Part shown: positions 8,263 to 16,117 of the stretch, piece by piece | Layout: every line of letters begins with the position of its first letter | How positions within the stretch are numbered: position 1 is the stretch's first letter | Assembly: GCA_030150335.1 (NCBI GenBank) | Contig: JASLGC010000236.1 | Span: 1 to 34,961, forward strand | Origin: Flavobacterium sp. | Lineage (GTDB): Bacteria; Bacteroidota; Bacteroidia; Flavobacteriales; Flavobacteriaceae | DNA: 34,961 nucleotides | Direction of reading: 5' to 3' | Notes under the pieces: model-generated | What the model was told of the DNA's origin: nothing | What the model saw: the letters and a program-made list of their open reading frames with translations, nothing else | The model's database searches: none | Program-made: the position numbers and the translations under genes

Positions 8263-8746
8263 TAATTATTTATTGATATTGAGTGTTTTATGTCTTTCTG
8301 TGGTTTCGTGCCAGCAAAATCCTAATGTTGTTTTTGACGAGTTTCAAAGTACAGAGGGAAAATGGGTGAAAGAAGATGTAAAAGCATTCGTATATGAGGC
8401 AAAGGATACTATACAAGATTACGACTTGTATATGAATCTACGCGCAAATAAAGATTATCCTTTTAGTAATCTCTTTGTGATATTGAAAATATATCAACCG
8501 AACAATGATATTGTGGTTGACACGCTTCAGTATCAAATGGCAAAGCCTGATGGTACTTTATTAGGTACTGGGTTTGCTGATATCAAGGAGAATAAGTTAT
8601 GGTTAAAAGAAGGTTATAAATTTCCTGAGGCGGGAAATTATAAGTTTACAATAGAGCAAGTAGTAAGAGAACTTGGTCAAATAGAAGGTGTTAATGCCTT
8701 AGAAGGAATCTCAGAAGTGGGATTTCGAATAGAAAAAAGCGAATAA
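8249..8746 (+). CDS. gldH: Gliding motility lipoprotein GldH
   Basis: The 165-residue lipoprotein has a signal peptide with the lipidated Cys at residue 21 (VVSC). The central motif YDLYMNLRANKDYPFSNLF is characteristic of GldH. In Flavobacterium johnsoniae GldH is required for gliding and is linked to type IX secretion phenotypes. It is anchored in the cell envelope and has no known catalytic function. Here it sits between a PSP1 protein and a class A penicillin-binding protein, an order I recall from other Flavobacteriia, which supports the call. It overlaps the upstream gene by 14 bp and is followed 25 bp later by the PBP gene, so the three are probably one operon. Presence of gldH alone does not prove that this organism glides. 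Confidence 0.92.
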   Translation: MLKISNYLLILSVLCLSVVSCQQNPNVVFDEFQSTEGKWVKEDVKAFVYEAKDTIQDYDLYMNLRANKDYPFSNLFVILKIYQPNNDIVVDTLQYQMAKPDGTLLGTGFADIKENKLWLKEGYKFPEAGNYKFTIEQVVRELGQIEGVNALEGISEVGFRIEKSE

Positions 8747-8771
8747 AAAAGGAAGAAGTTAGTCATACTTT

Positions 8772-11084
8772 ATGAGTACAAAACAAAACAACAAAAAAGA
8801 AAAAAAGCAAACTACCAGCTATAAAGGGTATCTAAAAGCTTTTTGGGTATTATTTTTAGGAGGAATTGCCGCTGTAGTTTTCTTTTTCTTATGCGCATCT
8901 TGGGGGGTTTTTGGACCTATGCCAACCTTCGATGAGCTTGAAAATCCAGCAAGTAATGTTGCCACTGAGGTAATATCATCTGATGGAAAAACTATTGGTA
9001 AATTTTATTTAGAAAATAGAATTCCTGTAAAATATGAAGATTTGCCAGATTACTTAGTGAATGCTTTAATCTCAACTGAAGATGAGCGTTTTAGATCACA
9101 TTCTGGTATTGATGCAAGAGGTACTTTGCGTGCTGTAACTTCAGTAGGAAGTAACGGAGGGGCAAGTACAATTACACAACAATTAGCCAAATTGTTGTTT
9201 CACGGAGAAGGATCTCGTAGTTTGCCAAAGCGTATTACACAGAAGGCAAAAGAATGGGTTATTGCGATTCAATTAGAAAGACAATATACTAAAGAGGAGA
9301 TTCTTACAATGTATTTAAATAAAGCTGATTTCGTTAATAATGCAGTAGGTATCCGTTCAGCTACACGTGTTTATTTAGGAAAAGAACCTAAAGATTTGTC
9401 TATAGATGAAGCGGCTATGTTTGTAGGTATGTTGCAAAATCCAGCTTATTTTAATCCTGTTCGTAGACCTGAATTAGTTCAAAAGAGAAGAAACGTTGTT
9501 CTTCATCAAATGGCAAGAAATGGGTTTATTTCGCAAGAAGAGAGTGCAACTTTACAAGAAAAGCCATTAGCTTTAAACTTTACACCTGAAAGCCACAAGG
9601 CAGGTTTAGCTACTTATTTCCGTGAATATTTACGTGATTATATGCGTCGATGGGTTAAAGAAAATCCAAAGAAGGATGGTAAAACGTATGATATTTACAG
9701 AGATGGTTTAAAAATCTATGTTTCTATTGATTCACGAATGCAGAAGTATGCAGAACAGGCGGTAGAGGCACATATATCGAATTTGCAAGAAGAGTTTTTT
9801 ATTGATCAAAAGAACAATAAAATGGCTCCTTTTTACAAGATTAATCAATCTGAGTACGATGCAATTATTAAGCGTGCAATGAAGACTTCTGAAAGATGGA
9901 GACAGATGAGTGCGCAAGGTAAATCTGAGAAAGAGATTTTAAGTTCATTTGAAGTAAAAACCAAAATGCGTGTTTTCTCTTGGAAAGGAGAACGTGATAC
10001 GGTTATGACTCCACGTGATTCTATTTTATATTACAAGCATTTCTTACAGGCTGGTATGATGGCAATGGAGCCACAAACAGGTCATATCAAAGCTTGGGTA
10101 GGTGGAATTAATTATAAGCATTTCCAATATGATCACGTAGGACAAGGAGCAAGACAAGTAGGTTCTGTATTTAAACCATTTGTTTATGCAACTGCTATTG
10201 AACAATTGCATTATTCCCCTTGTGATTCTATTATTGACTCACCATTTACTATGCCAAAAGGACGTTATGGAATTGGTAAGGATTGGAGTCCACAAAACTC
10301 TAATCGTTCTTATAGAGGGATTATGACGTTGAAGCAAGCACTTGCTGGTTCTGTGAATACTGTTACTGCTAAGTTGATGGATAAAGTAGGACCTAAAGCT
10401 GTTATTGATTTGACAAGAAATCTTGGTATCTCTGCTGATATTCCACAAACTCCTGCTATTGCATTAGGAGCTGTAGATATCACTGTGAGCGACATGGTAG
10501 CTGCTTATAGTACATTTGCAAATCAAGGAGTTTATATTAAACCTACATTCATCACTCGTATTGAGGATAAGAATGGTGTTATACTATTTAGTGCTCTTCC
10601 AGAAACAAAAGATGTAATAAGTAAAGATATTGCTTACGCTATTATTAAATTGTTAGAAGGGGTAACTGAGTCTGGTTCAGGTGTGCGTTTACGTACTACA
10701 TGGCAAGGAGCAGGATACAAACGTGTAACGGGACACCCTTATAAATTTACCAACCCAATTGCAGGAAAAACTGGAACGAGTCAGAATAATAGTGATGGTT
10801 GGTTCATTGGTATGGTTCCTAATTTAGCAACAGGTATTTGGGTAGGAAATGACGATAGAGCAGCACACTTTAAAACGATGACTTACGGACAGGGTGCTAC
10901 GTTAGCTTTACCTATTTGGGGTATATTCATGAATAAGTGTTATGCAGACAAATCATTGAATGTTTCAAAAGAAGGATTTACGGTTCCTGATAATCTGTCG
11001 ATTCGAGTTGATTGTACGAAAGTAGTTCAACCGGAAACAGATGATCAAGTGGAAGGAATAGATACTGATGAATTTGATTTTTAA
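8772..11084 (+). CDS. Class A penicillin-binding protein 1A (transglycosylase/transpeptidase)
   Basis: The 770-residue bifunctional murein synthase has a short basic cytoplasmic tail and one membrane anchor (about residues 21-43). A GT51 transglycosylase domain follows, with STEDERF (catalytic Glu103) and GGASTITQQLAK (129-140). The transpeptidase carries SVFK (nucleophile Ser465), SVN (527-529) and KTG (666-668). It polymerises lipid II and cross-links peptidoglycan on the periplasmic face of the inner membrane. All catalytic motifs are intact and the length is normal. It is the last gene of the ricT-like/gldH operon, 25 bp after gldH, and is followed directly by a terminator. It could be named mrcA or pbpA; I leave the symbol open. 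Confidence 0.95.
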   Translation: MSTKQNNKKEKKQTTSYKGYLKAFWVLFLGGIAAVVFFFLCASWGVFGPMPTFDELENPASNVATEVISSDGKTIGKFYLENRIPVKYEDLPDYLVNALISTEDERFRSHSGIDARGTLRAVTSVGSNGGASTITQQLAKLLFHGEGSRSLPKRITQKAKEWVIAIQLERQYTKEEILTMYLNKADFVNNAVGIRSATRVYLGKEPKDLSIDEAAMFVGMLQNPAYFNPVRRPELVQKRRNVVLHQMARNGFISQEESATLQEKPLALNFTPESHKAGLATYFREYLRDYMRRWVKENPKKDGKTYDIYRDGLKIYVSIDSRMQKYAEQAVEAHISNLQEEFFIDQKNNKMAPFYKINQSEYDAIIKRAMKTSERWRQMSAQGKSEKEILSSFEVKTKMRVFSWKGERDTVMTPRDSILYYKHFLQAGMMAMEPQTGHIKAWVGGINYKHFQYDHVGQGARQVGSVFKPFVYATAIEQLHYSPCDSIIDSPFTMPKGRYGIGKDWSPQNSNRSYRGIMTLKQALAGSVNTVTAKLMDKVGPKAVIDLTRNLGISADIPQTPAIALGAVDITVSDMVAAYSTFANQGVYIKPTFITRIEDKNGVILFSALPETKDVISKDIAYAIIKLLEGVTESGSGVRLRTTWQGAGYKRVTGHPYKFTNPIAGKTGTSQNNSDGWFIGMVPNLATGIWVGNDDRAAHFKTMTYGQGATLALPIWGIFMNKCYADKSLNVSKEGFTVPDNLSIRVDCTKVVQPETDDQVEGIDTDEFDF

Positions 11085-11087
11085 TAT

Positions 11088-11120
11088 AGAAAAACGCCTT
11101 TTTTTAAAGGCGTTTTTTTT
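11088..11120 (+). terminator. Rho-independent terminator after the PBP1A gene
   Basis: An AAAACGCCTT/AAGGCGTTTT stem at about 11091-11116, with a T-rich loop, is followed by a T-run, directly after the PBP stop. Confidence 0.88.
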
Positions 11121-11155
11121 TGTATTTTAGGTGCCTATTCTAAAACCAAGAAACT

Positions 11156-11857
11156 ATGATTAACAAGAAAGTAGCAAACGTTCAAGAGGCGTTAGCAGAT
11201 ATAAAAGATGACATGACCATTATGTTAGGTGGTTTTGGACTTTGTGGAATACCAGAGAATTCAATTGCCGAGTTGGTTAGAAAGAATGTATCTGGATTGA
11301 CGTGTATTTCTAACAATGCTGGAGTGGATAACTTCGGGTTAGGTTTGTTGTTGCAAAAACACCAAATTAAGAAGATGATTTCGTCTTATGTAGGAGAAAA
11401 TGCTGAGTTTGAAAGACAGATGTTATCAGGAGAATTGGAGGTAGAATTGACGCCACAGGGTACATTGGCAGAGAAATGTAGAGCTGCTCAGATGGGAATA
11501 CCTGCGTTTTATACACCTGCTGGTTTTGGTACAGAAGTAGCAGAAGGAAAAGAAGTACGCGATTTCAATGGAAAACCACATATTTTAGAACATGCTTTTG
11601 ATGCTGATTTTGCAATTGTAAAAGCGTGGAAAGGCGATGAAGCTGGAAACTTAATATTTAAAGGTACTGCAAGAAATTTCAATGCTTGTATGGCAGGAGC
11701 TGGTAAGATTACAGTAGCAGAGGTAGAAGAACTTGTACCTGCTGGAGAATTAGACCCGAATGAAATTCACGTTCCTGGGATTTTTGTTAAACGTATTTTT
11801 CAAGGAGAGAAGTACGAGAAAAGAATTGAACAACGTACAGTTCGCACAAAAAATTAA
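11156..11857 (+). CDS. scoA: 3-oxoacid (succinyl-CoA:acetoacetate) CoA-transferase subunit A
   Basis: The 233-residue protein resembles Bacillus ScoA throughout. It contains the CoA-transferase family I signature GGFGLCGIPEN near residues 22-32, SNNAGVDNFGLGLLL near 50-65 and SYVGENAEFERQ near 78-90. With subunit B it transfers CoA between succinyl-CoA and acetoacetate, so ketone bodies or acetoacetyl units enter central metabolism. It is cytoplasmic. It is separated from scoB by 21 bp and the two form an operon. The promoter must lie within the short gap after the PBP terminator; the best -7 candidate, TATTTTAG near 11122, has a mismatch. Confidence 0.93.
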   Translation: MINKKVANVQEALADIKDDMTIMLGGFGLCGIPENSIAELVRKNVSGLTCISNNAGVDNFGLGLLLQKHQIKKMISSYVGENAEFERQMLSGELEVELTPQGTLAEKCRAAQMGIPAFYTPAGFGTEVAEGKEVRDFNGKPHILEHAFDADFAIVKAWKGDEAGNLIFKGTARNFNACMAGAGKITVAEVEELVPAGELDPNEIHVPGIFVKRIFQGEKYEKRIEQRTVRTKN

Positions 11858-11878
11858 TTCACCTTTTAAATTAGTATT

Positions 11879-12535
11879 ATGTTAGATAAAGTAGGTATCG
11901 CAAAGCGTATAGCAAAAGAGTTACAAGATGGTTTTTACGTAAACTTAGGGATCGGTATTCCAACATTAGTTGCGAATTATGTTCCAGAAGGGATGAATGT
12001 AGAATTCCAAAGTGAGAATGGAATTTTAGGGATGGGACCTTTCCCTTTTGAAGGAGAAGAGGATGCAGACTTAATTAATGCAGGTAAACAAACGATTACG
12101 AGCTTAGCTGGGGCATCTTTTTTTGATTCGGCTACAAGTTTCGGTATGATTCGAGGAAAGCATGTAGATTTGACTATATTAGGTGCTATGGAGGTTTCTG
12201 AACAAGGGGACATTGCCAATTGGAAGATTCCTGGAAAAATGGTGAAAGGAATGGGAGGAGCAATGGATTTGGTTGCTTCAGCAGAGAATATTATCGTGGC
12301 GATGATGCACGTGAATAAAAAAGGAGAGTCTAAGATTCTTAAAGAATGTAGTCTTCCTTTGACAGGAGTAAAGTGTGTGAAGAAGATTGTAACTGAATTA
12401 GCAGTTCTTGAAGTGACTTCTAATGGAATTAAATTGTTAGAACGCGCTCCAGGAGTTACTGTAGATGATATTATTAAAGCATCTGAAGTAACCTTGATTA
12501 TTGAAGGTGATGTGCCTGAGATGGTGTTGGACTAA
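11879..12535 (+). CDS. scoB: 3-oxoacid (succinyl-CoA:acetoacetate) CoA-transferase subunit B
   Basis: The 218-residue subunit B of the family I CoA-transferase carries the catalytic Glu46 in the motif SENG (45-48), preceded by NLGIGIPTLV near 22-31. The glutamate forms the enzyme-CoA thioester intermediate. Length and order (A then B) are standard. The gene ends just before a strong terminator at 12564-12590. That terminator belongs to a segment duplicated from the region downstream of the universal stress protein gene, so the original scoB terminator may have been replaced or shared. Confidence 0.93.
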   Translation: MLDKVGIAKRIAKELQDGFYVNLGIGIPTLVANYVPEGMNVEFQSENGILGMGPFPFEGEEDADLINAGKQTITSLAGASFFDSATSFGMIRGKHVDLTILGAMEVSEQGDIANWKIPGKMVKGMGGAMDLVASAENIIVAMMHVNKKGESKILKECSLPLTGVKCVKKIVTELAVLEVTSNGIKLLERAPGVTVDDIIKASEVTLIIEGDVPEMVLD

Positions 12536-12556
12536 ATGTAAATAACAACTCAAAGT

Positions 12557-12658
12557 ATAAATAGAAAAGGGAGCAATTTGCTCCCTTTTCTTATTTTATA
12601 GCTTTATAAACAAAGAATGGTACTTTCAAGTATTTAGCAAGGTGTTGTGTTATACTTT
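12557..12658 (-). pseudogene. Relic of the 3' end of the universal stress protein gene with its terminator
   Basis: This stretch aligns without gaps to 14236-14337 with five differences in 102 bases. It includes the same terminator hairpin and, at 12591-12658, the last 22 codons of the Usp gene on the minus strand, stop codon included. Four of the five differences are synonymous (Thr, Gln and two in a Leu codon) and one changes a penultimate Lys to Ile, so the copies diverged while coding. The copy stops abruptly at 12658, where it joins an epimerase fragment. Confidence 0.85.
12564..12590. terminator. Bidirectional terminator after scoB (copy of the one at 14243-14269)
   Basis: The 12-bp arms 12564-12575 and 12579-12590 are perfectly complementary, with core GGGAGCA and a 3-nt loop. 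The flanking A- and T-runs suit both strands. An identical hairpin lies between the TPR gene and the Usp gene. Confidence 0.85.
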
Positions 12659-12757
12659 CTCCTGAGACTTTGAATTGAGTTTTTCAGTTGTTTCCTAAAA
12701 AAAAGAGGATTGACAATATTGTGTTTATCTATTTCTTCTTAGTCTTTCCTACTTTTT
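12659..12757 (-). pseudogene. Decayed fragment of the YeeZ-like epimerase 3' region
   Basis: On the minus strand this reads KSRKD, stop, EEIDKHNIVNPL, a frameshift, then GNN, stop, KTQFKVSGE. That follows the C-terminal part of the intact epimerase (KSRKDYYQKEADKHNITLPPL then GDNNWDTQRKVSGE) at 15270-15371. Two in-frame stops and one frameshift make it non-functional. It is clearly more diverged than the adjoining Usp relic. The fragment is fused directly to that relic, with about 930 bp of intervening sequence missing relative to the intact locus. Confidence 0.8.
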
Positions 12758-13059
12758 TTATTTATAGCAAGTTGGATTAATTATGTGAATCATTTATTTT
12801 TAATTAAATAGCTTTAGGAAAAAGGATAGTAATAAGTGTTTTTTTTATATGATATTATATTTAATGTTTAAAACTGGAGTTCGATTTTAAAAAGGTCAGA
12901 CTTTTTACAAATTGATTATATGAAATAGTATTAGAAAACTATTTAGTCATATGTTTCTGAACATAATAAATGTAAAAATGCTTACAACTTTTAAGCACAA
13001 ATATTAATTGAACTTAGGTTTAAAAAAAATAATTATTGATTTAAATCATAATTTAATAT

Positions 13060-14205
13060 ATGAAAAAAACTATTTACTTGTTATTATGTTGTTTTTTTAT
13101 AACAACCTCTAATTTATTTGCACAGAAACAGATTCAAGTTTTAAGTGCTGTTATTAAAGATAAAAAAATTAGTGGAGCAGAAGTTTTACTTCAAAAAAAT
13201 GGAGCTCAAACTGTTGTAGGGCGTACAGATGCTAATGGTTTAGTTACACTCAATCCTTCCTTTGAGGATGATATTAATGCAGTTGTTATTATTAAGAAAG
13301 AAGGGTATTCTACATTGGTAGCAAAGTGCCCGTGTCAAAGCTTGACTTATGCGATAAGCCCTGTAATGAAAAATTTAGACGGAATTAGGGTGGTTTTGAC
13401 CTGGGGTAAATTTCCTTATGATCTAGATTCACATTTGTGGTATAGTAATCAACATGTCTATTTTGGAAAAAAAATAGGTGATAAAGCTAATCTAGATGTG
13501 GATGATACTGATAGTTACGGTCCTGAAACGATTACGATAGAAGAGAAGAAATTTGGTACTGAATATTTTTATGGAGTACATGATTTTAGTAATAGAGAAT
13601 CATCAAGTTCATATCAATTATCAAAAAGTGGAGCTACAGTTTTTGTTTATATAGGACAATCATTAATAAAAACATATTATGTGCCTAAAGATAAAGTTGG
13701 AAATTTATGGACAGTATTTAAAATTACAAAAGAAGGAGAGATAGAAGATATTAATAGTTTCGGAAATGTAAGAAGCGAGGAGGCTTCATCGATAAGATAT
13801 AGTTTGGTGGATGCTGCAGGGTCTCTTGTAGTTATTAATAAAAAAGAGGCACTACGTTTGAATAATTTAGGAACTGTTGAGTATGATAAGAAAAACTATA
13901 GTAAAGCTATAGAGTATTATTCTTCAGCTATTGATTTGTATCCTGAATTTGCACAAGCATATGGTAATTTAGGTTTATCATATAAGAAAAATGGGCAAAG
14001 TGCTGAGGCTTTATGGGCAAATCGCAAGGCTATTGCACTCGCTAATGGGCCAACTACTCGTGCTGGAGCTTATTATAATATAGGTCGTATTTATGAAGAA
14101 AAAAGAGAGTATGCAAAGGCCAAAAAGCAATATGAACTTGCAAAATCTCAAGTTAGTCGTACTGTATATGACGAGGCTATTCAGCGAATGAATTCCTTAT
14201 TATAG
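13060..14205 (+). CDS. Secreted DUF2135 (YfaP-like) and TPR protein
   Basis: The 381-residue protein has a signal peptide (about 1-22). A carboxypeptidase-regulatory-like beta domain lies at about 24-102. The central domain at about 106-235, beginning GIRVVLTWGKFPYDLDSHLW and containing LDVDDTDSYGPE and FYGVHDFS, resembles the DUF2135/YfaP fold. Three TPR repeats cover about 264-368. TPRs mediate protein-protein contacts. The function of DUF2135 is not established and I do not infer a substrate. The gene stands alone between a usp/epimerase relic and the intact usp gene, flanked by 102-bp direct repeats, which suggests it came or stayed with a recombination event. No promoter consensus is clear. 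Confidence 0.75.
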   Translation: MKKTIYLLLCCFFITTSNLFAQKQIQVLSAVIKDKKISGAEVLLQKNGAQTVVGRTDANGLVTLNPSFEDDINAVVIIKKEGYSTLVAKCPCQSLTYAISPVMKNLDGIRVVLTWGKFPYDLDSHLWYSNQHVYFGKKIGDKANLDVDDTDSYGPETITIEEKKFGTEYFYGVHDFSNRESSSSYQLSKSGATVFVYIGQSLIKTYYVPKDKVGNLWTVFKITKEGEIEDINSFGNVRSEEASSIRYSLVDAAGSLVVINKKEALRLNNLGTVEYDKKNYSKAIEYYSSAIDLYPEFAQAYGNLGLSYKKNGQSAEALWANRKAIALANGPTTRAGAYYNIGRIYEEKREYAKAKKQYELAKSQVSRTVYDEAIQRMNSLL

Positions 14206-14235
14206 TAATAGTTTTGAATACAGCTATAAGTTAGC

Positions 14236-14337
14236 ATAAATAGAAAAGGGAGCAATTTGCTCCCTTTTCTTATTTTTTAGCTTTATAAACAAAGAATGGT
14301 ACTTTCAAGTATTTAGCCAAGTGCTGCGTTATACTTT
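14236..14337. repeat. Intact partner of the 102-bp direct repeat at 12557-12658
   Basis: This segment covers the terminator and the 3' end of the Usp gene. It is about 95 percent identical, in the same orientation, to 12557-12658, at an offset of 1679 bp. The two copies bracket the TPR gene. Confidence 0.85.
14243..14269. terminator. Bidirectional terminator between TPR gene and Usp gene
   Basis: Perfect 12-bp arms 14243-14254 and 14258-14269 with core GGGAGCA serve both converging genes. The Usp stop codon begins right beside the right arm. Confidence 0.85.
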
Positions 14338-15109
14338 TAGACAATATCTTTTCAAAAAAGCTTTTATTTTGTTTTAAAGTAGCAACTAAATCTACTTTTT
14401 CAGTCGCGATAAAGTCAAGAAGTACTTTTTCTATTTTATCAGTATTGAAAAGGTGAAAAGTGACAGGTTCATCTTTGTATTTCTCTTTCCACTTCTCATA
14501 AACAGCTACACAAGAAGGTTTCTTTTTAGAACTAACATAAACACATTTTAGTGTAGCTTTAAGGTCGTTAGCAGCTTTAATTAGGTCTTCTAACGTTTGT
14601 TCCTCTTCTTCTTCAAGACGAGTTGTGAAAACAATGCTTTCTATATTTTTAAACTCCGCTTCTTTCGGAATACTCAATACAGGTATATCTACTTTAGAGA
14701 TGGTATTAACGGTATTTGAGCCTAATATCTTTTTGTGGAAACTTGCATTTATTCCGTCCGTACCCATCACAATGAAATCAATGTTGTTTTCAAGAATTGC
14801 GCTTTGTATTTCTGGAATTAATAGACCTTCTTTTACTTTAAAAAAGACTTCAACATTTTCCAAGTTGAGTTCTTTTCTAATTGCAATTAATGTTGGACTA
14901 TTCGCATGAAGTTGTTCAAGTTTTTCGAAGTCATTTTTCTTGATAACATTATCAACAAGATGAGGGCTAATACCACCAGATATAACAGGAGGGTCATAAA
15001 CGTGAATTACATAAAGTTCTGCATTGCTATAATCAGCTAATTGAAGAGCATATTTAAATGCATTGTTAGCTGTTTCAGAATAATCAGTTGGGAATAATAT
15101 CTTTTTCAT
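14270..15109 (-). CDS. Tandem-domain universal stress protein
   Basis: The 279-residue cytoplasmic protein consists of two Usp domains (about 1-147 and 155-279). The first begins MKKILFPTDYSE and carries a nucleotide-binding-like G-X2-G...GS motif near 118-133 (GTDG, then GSNTVN). The loop between the glycines is one residue longer than the classic nine. The second domain is degenerate and lacks this motif. Tandem Usp proteins are common in Flavobacteriia and respond to stress or starvation; no enzymatic activity is assigned. The gene follows the YeeZ-like epimerase gene on the same strand after a 119-bp gap with a strong inverted repeat, so cotranscription is uncertain. Its 3' end has a decayed duplicate at 12557-12658. 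Confidence 0.9.
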   Translation of the reverse strand: MKKILFPTDYSETANNAFKYALQLADYSNAELYVIHVYDPPVISGGISPHLVDNVIKKNDFEKLEQLHANSPTLIAIRKELNLENVEVFFKVKEGLLIPEIQSAILENNIDFIVMGTDGINASFHKKILGSNTVNTISKVDIPVLSIPKEAEFKNIESIVFTTRLEEEEEQTLEDLIKAANDLKATLKCVYVSSKKKPSCVAVYEKWKEKYKDEPVTFHLFNTDKIEKVLLDFIATEKVDLVATLKQNKSFFEKILSKSITQHLAKYLKVPFFVYKAKK

Positions 15110-15157
15110 AATAGATAACTTTCATAGTATATACAAGATACTGAAAAATAAGGAGTA

Positions 15158-15194
15158 AACATTTAAATCATGCTAAAATAATGATTTAAATGTT
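15158..15194. repeat. Perfect 14-bp inverted repeat between epimerase and Usp genes
   Basis: Arms 15158-15171 and 15181-15194 (AACATTTAAATCAT and its complement) flank a 9-nt loop. The stem is AT-rich and lies 34 bp after the epimerase stop and about 50 bp before the Usp start. It could be a weak terminator for the first gene or an operator or leader hairpin for the second. Confidence 0.6.
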
Positions 15195-15228
15195 CGCAAA
15201 AAGAGTCAGTAATATGTATTGATTTTGA

Positions 15229-16020
15229 TTAATATTTATAAGAGATATTGGTTAGTTCGCTTATTTTTTCTCCTGATACTTTACGTTGTGTATCCCAGTT
15301 ATTATCGCCTAAAGGAGGTAGGGTAATATTGTGTTTGTCAGCCTCTTTTTGATAATAGTCTTTTCTACTTTTATAATTCGGTGAAACAATATTGTAAATA
15401 CAATTTGAATTAAATCCTTTTTCGATGATTGCAATTGTAAATGCTAAGATGTCTTCTAAGTGAATCATATTAATAGGCAAGTCAGGATTGTCTAAAACAT
15501 TTTTTTTAGCAATGTAATTCACAGGTTTGCGATCTTCACTAAATAAACCTCCTAAACGCAATATACAAGCATTGATTTTAGAATCGCAAAGAATGGTGTT
15601 TTCTGCATCTCTAATTTGTTTTGCAGTAGGTTCATTCGAATAAGAGTTTGATAATTCTGTAACAACCTTATCTGAAGGAGCATAGACAGAAACAGAGCTC
15701 ATCATTATAACCTGTTTAATGTTGTGTTTCTTAATATGAGGAACGAGTCTTTTAAAATTCTCTGCATAAGTAGGTTCTGCTTCCTCTCGAATAGGTGGAA
15801 TTGTGATAATCAACAATTCAGATCCTTTTAAAAAGTAGTCAATATATTCTAAGTTATTGTGAAATAGGTCAATATGGTATGGCTTAATATTTAGATCTTC
15901 TAACATATTCATCTTAGAAAGACTTGTTGTAGACCCCTTAATTACATAATTTCTTTTAAGTAATTGTTCGGCTAATGGTGTTCCTAACCAACCACATCCA
16001 AGAATGCTTATTTGTTTCAT
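15229..16020 (-). CDS. YeeZ-like NAD(P)-binding SDR/epimerase family protein
   Basis: The 263-residue protein starts with a Rossmann dinucleotide-binding motif, GCGWLGTPLA (8-17). It continues with an atypical extended-SDR pattern: IITIPP near 72, MMSSVSVY near 106-113 and a LRLGGLF region near 155. The arrangement, including MIHLEDI near 180 and an YNIVSP near 204, is close to E. coli YeeZ, a protein without a firmly known substrate. It has no export signal, so it is cytoplasmic. The usual SDR Tyr-X3-Lys is not obvious, as in other atypical members, so catalysis is uncertain. A decayed fragment homologous to its C-terminus lies at 12659-12757. It is divergent from the phosphodiesterase gene at 16118. 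Confidence 0.85.
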   Translation of the reverse strand: MKQISILGCGWLGTPLAEQLLKRNYVIKGSTTSLSKMNMLEDLNIKPYHIDLFHNNLEYIDYFLKGSELLIITIPPIREEAEPTYAENFKRLVPHIKKHNIKQVIMMSSVSVYAPSDKVVTELSNSYSNEPTAKQIRDAENTILCDSKINACILRLGGLFSEDRKPVNYIAKKNVLDNPDLPINMIHLEDILAFTIAIIEKGFNSNCIYNIVSPNYKSRKDYYQKEADKHNITLPPLGDNNWDTQRKVSGEKISELTNISYKY

Positions 16021-16073
16021 AATAAAGGATATTGTTTTAAAATAGTTATAAAAATAAGCAATTACTTTGTATG

Positions 16074-16093
16074 GATAAATTTATCTATAGATA
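16074..16093. promoter_or_regulatory. Two overlapping 12-bp palindromes in the divergent promoter region
   Basis: GATAAATTTATC (16074-16085) and TATCTATAGATA (16082-16093) are both perfect palindromes that share four bases. They lie between the epimerase and phosphodiesterase starts and are candidate operators, though such AT-rich palindromes can arise by chance. Confidence 0.3.
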
Positions 16094-16117
16094 TTTGATT
16101 GCGAAATACAAAACAAC

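Larger units (their letters stand above)
12536..13059. other. 524-bp gap holding pseudogene relics and the TPR gene leader
   Basis: The left part (12557-12757) is a relic of the universal-stress-protein and epimerase genes, annotated separately. From about 12758 to 13059 the sequence is AT-rich with no recognisable gene. It contains AAATAGT/ACTATTT arms at 12923-12929 and 12938-12944 and must include the promoter of the gene starting at 13060, but I find no exact TAnnTTTG element there. Confidence 0.6.
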
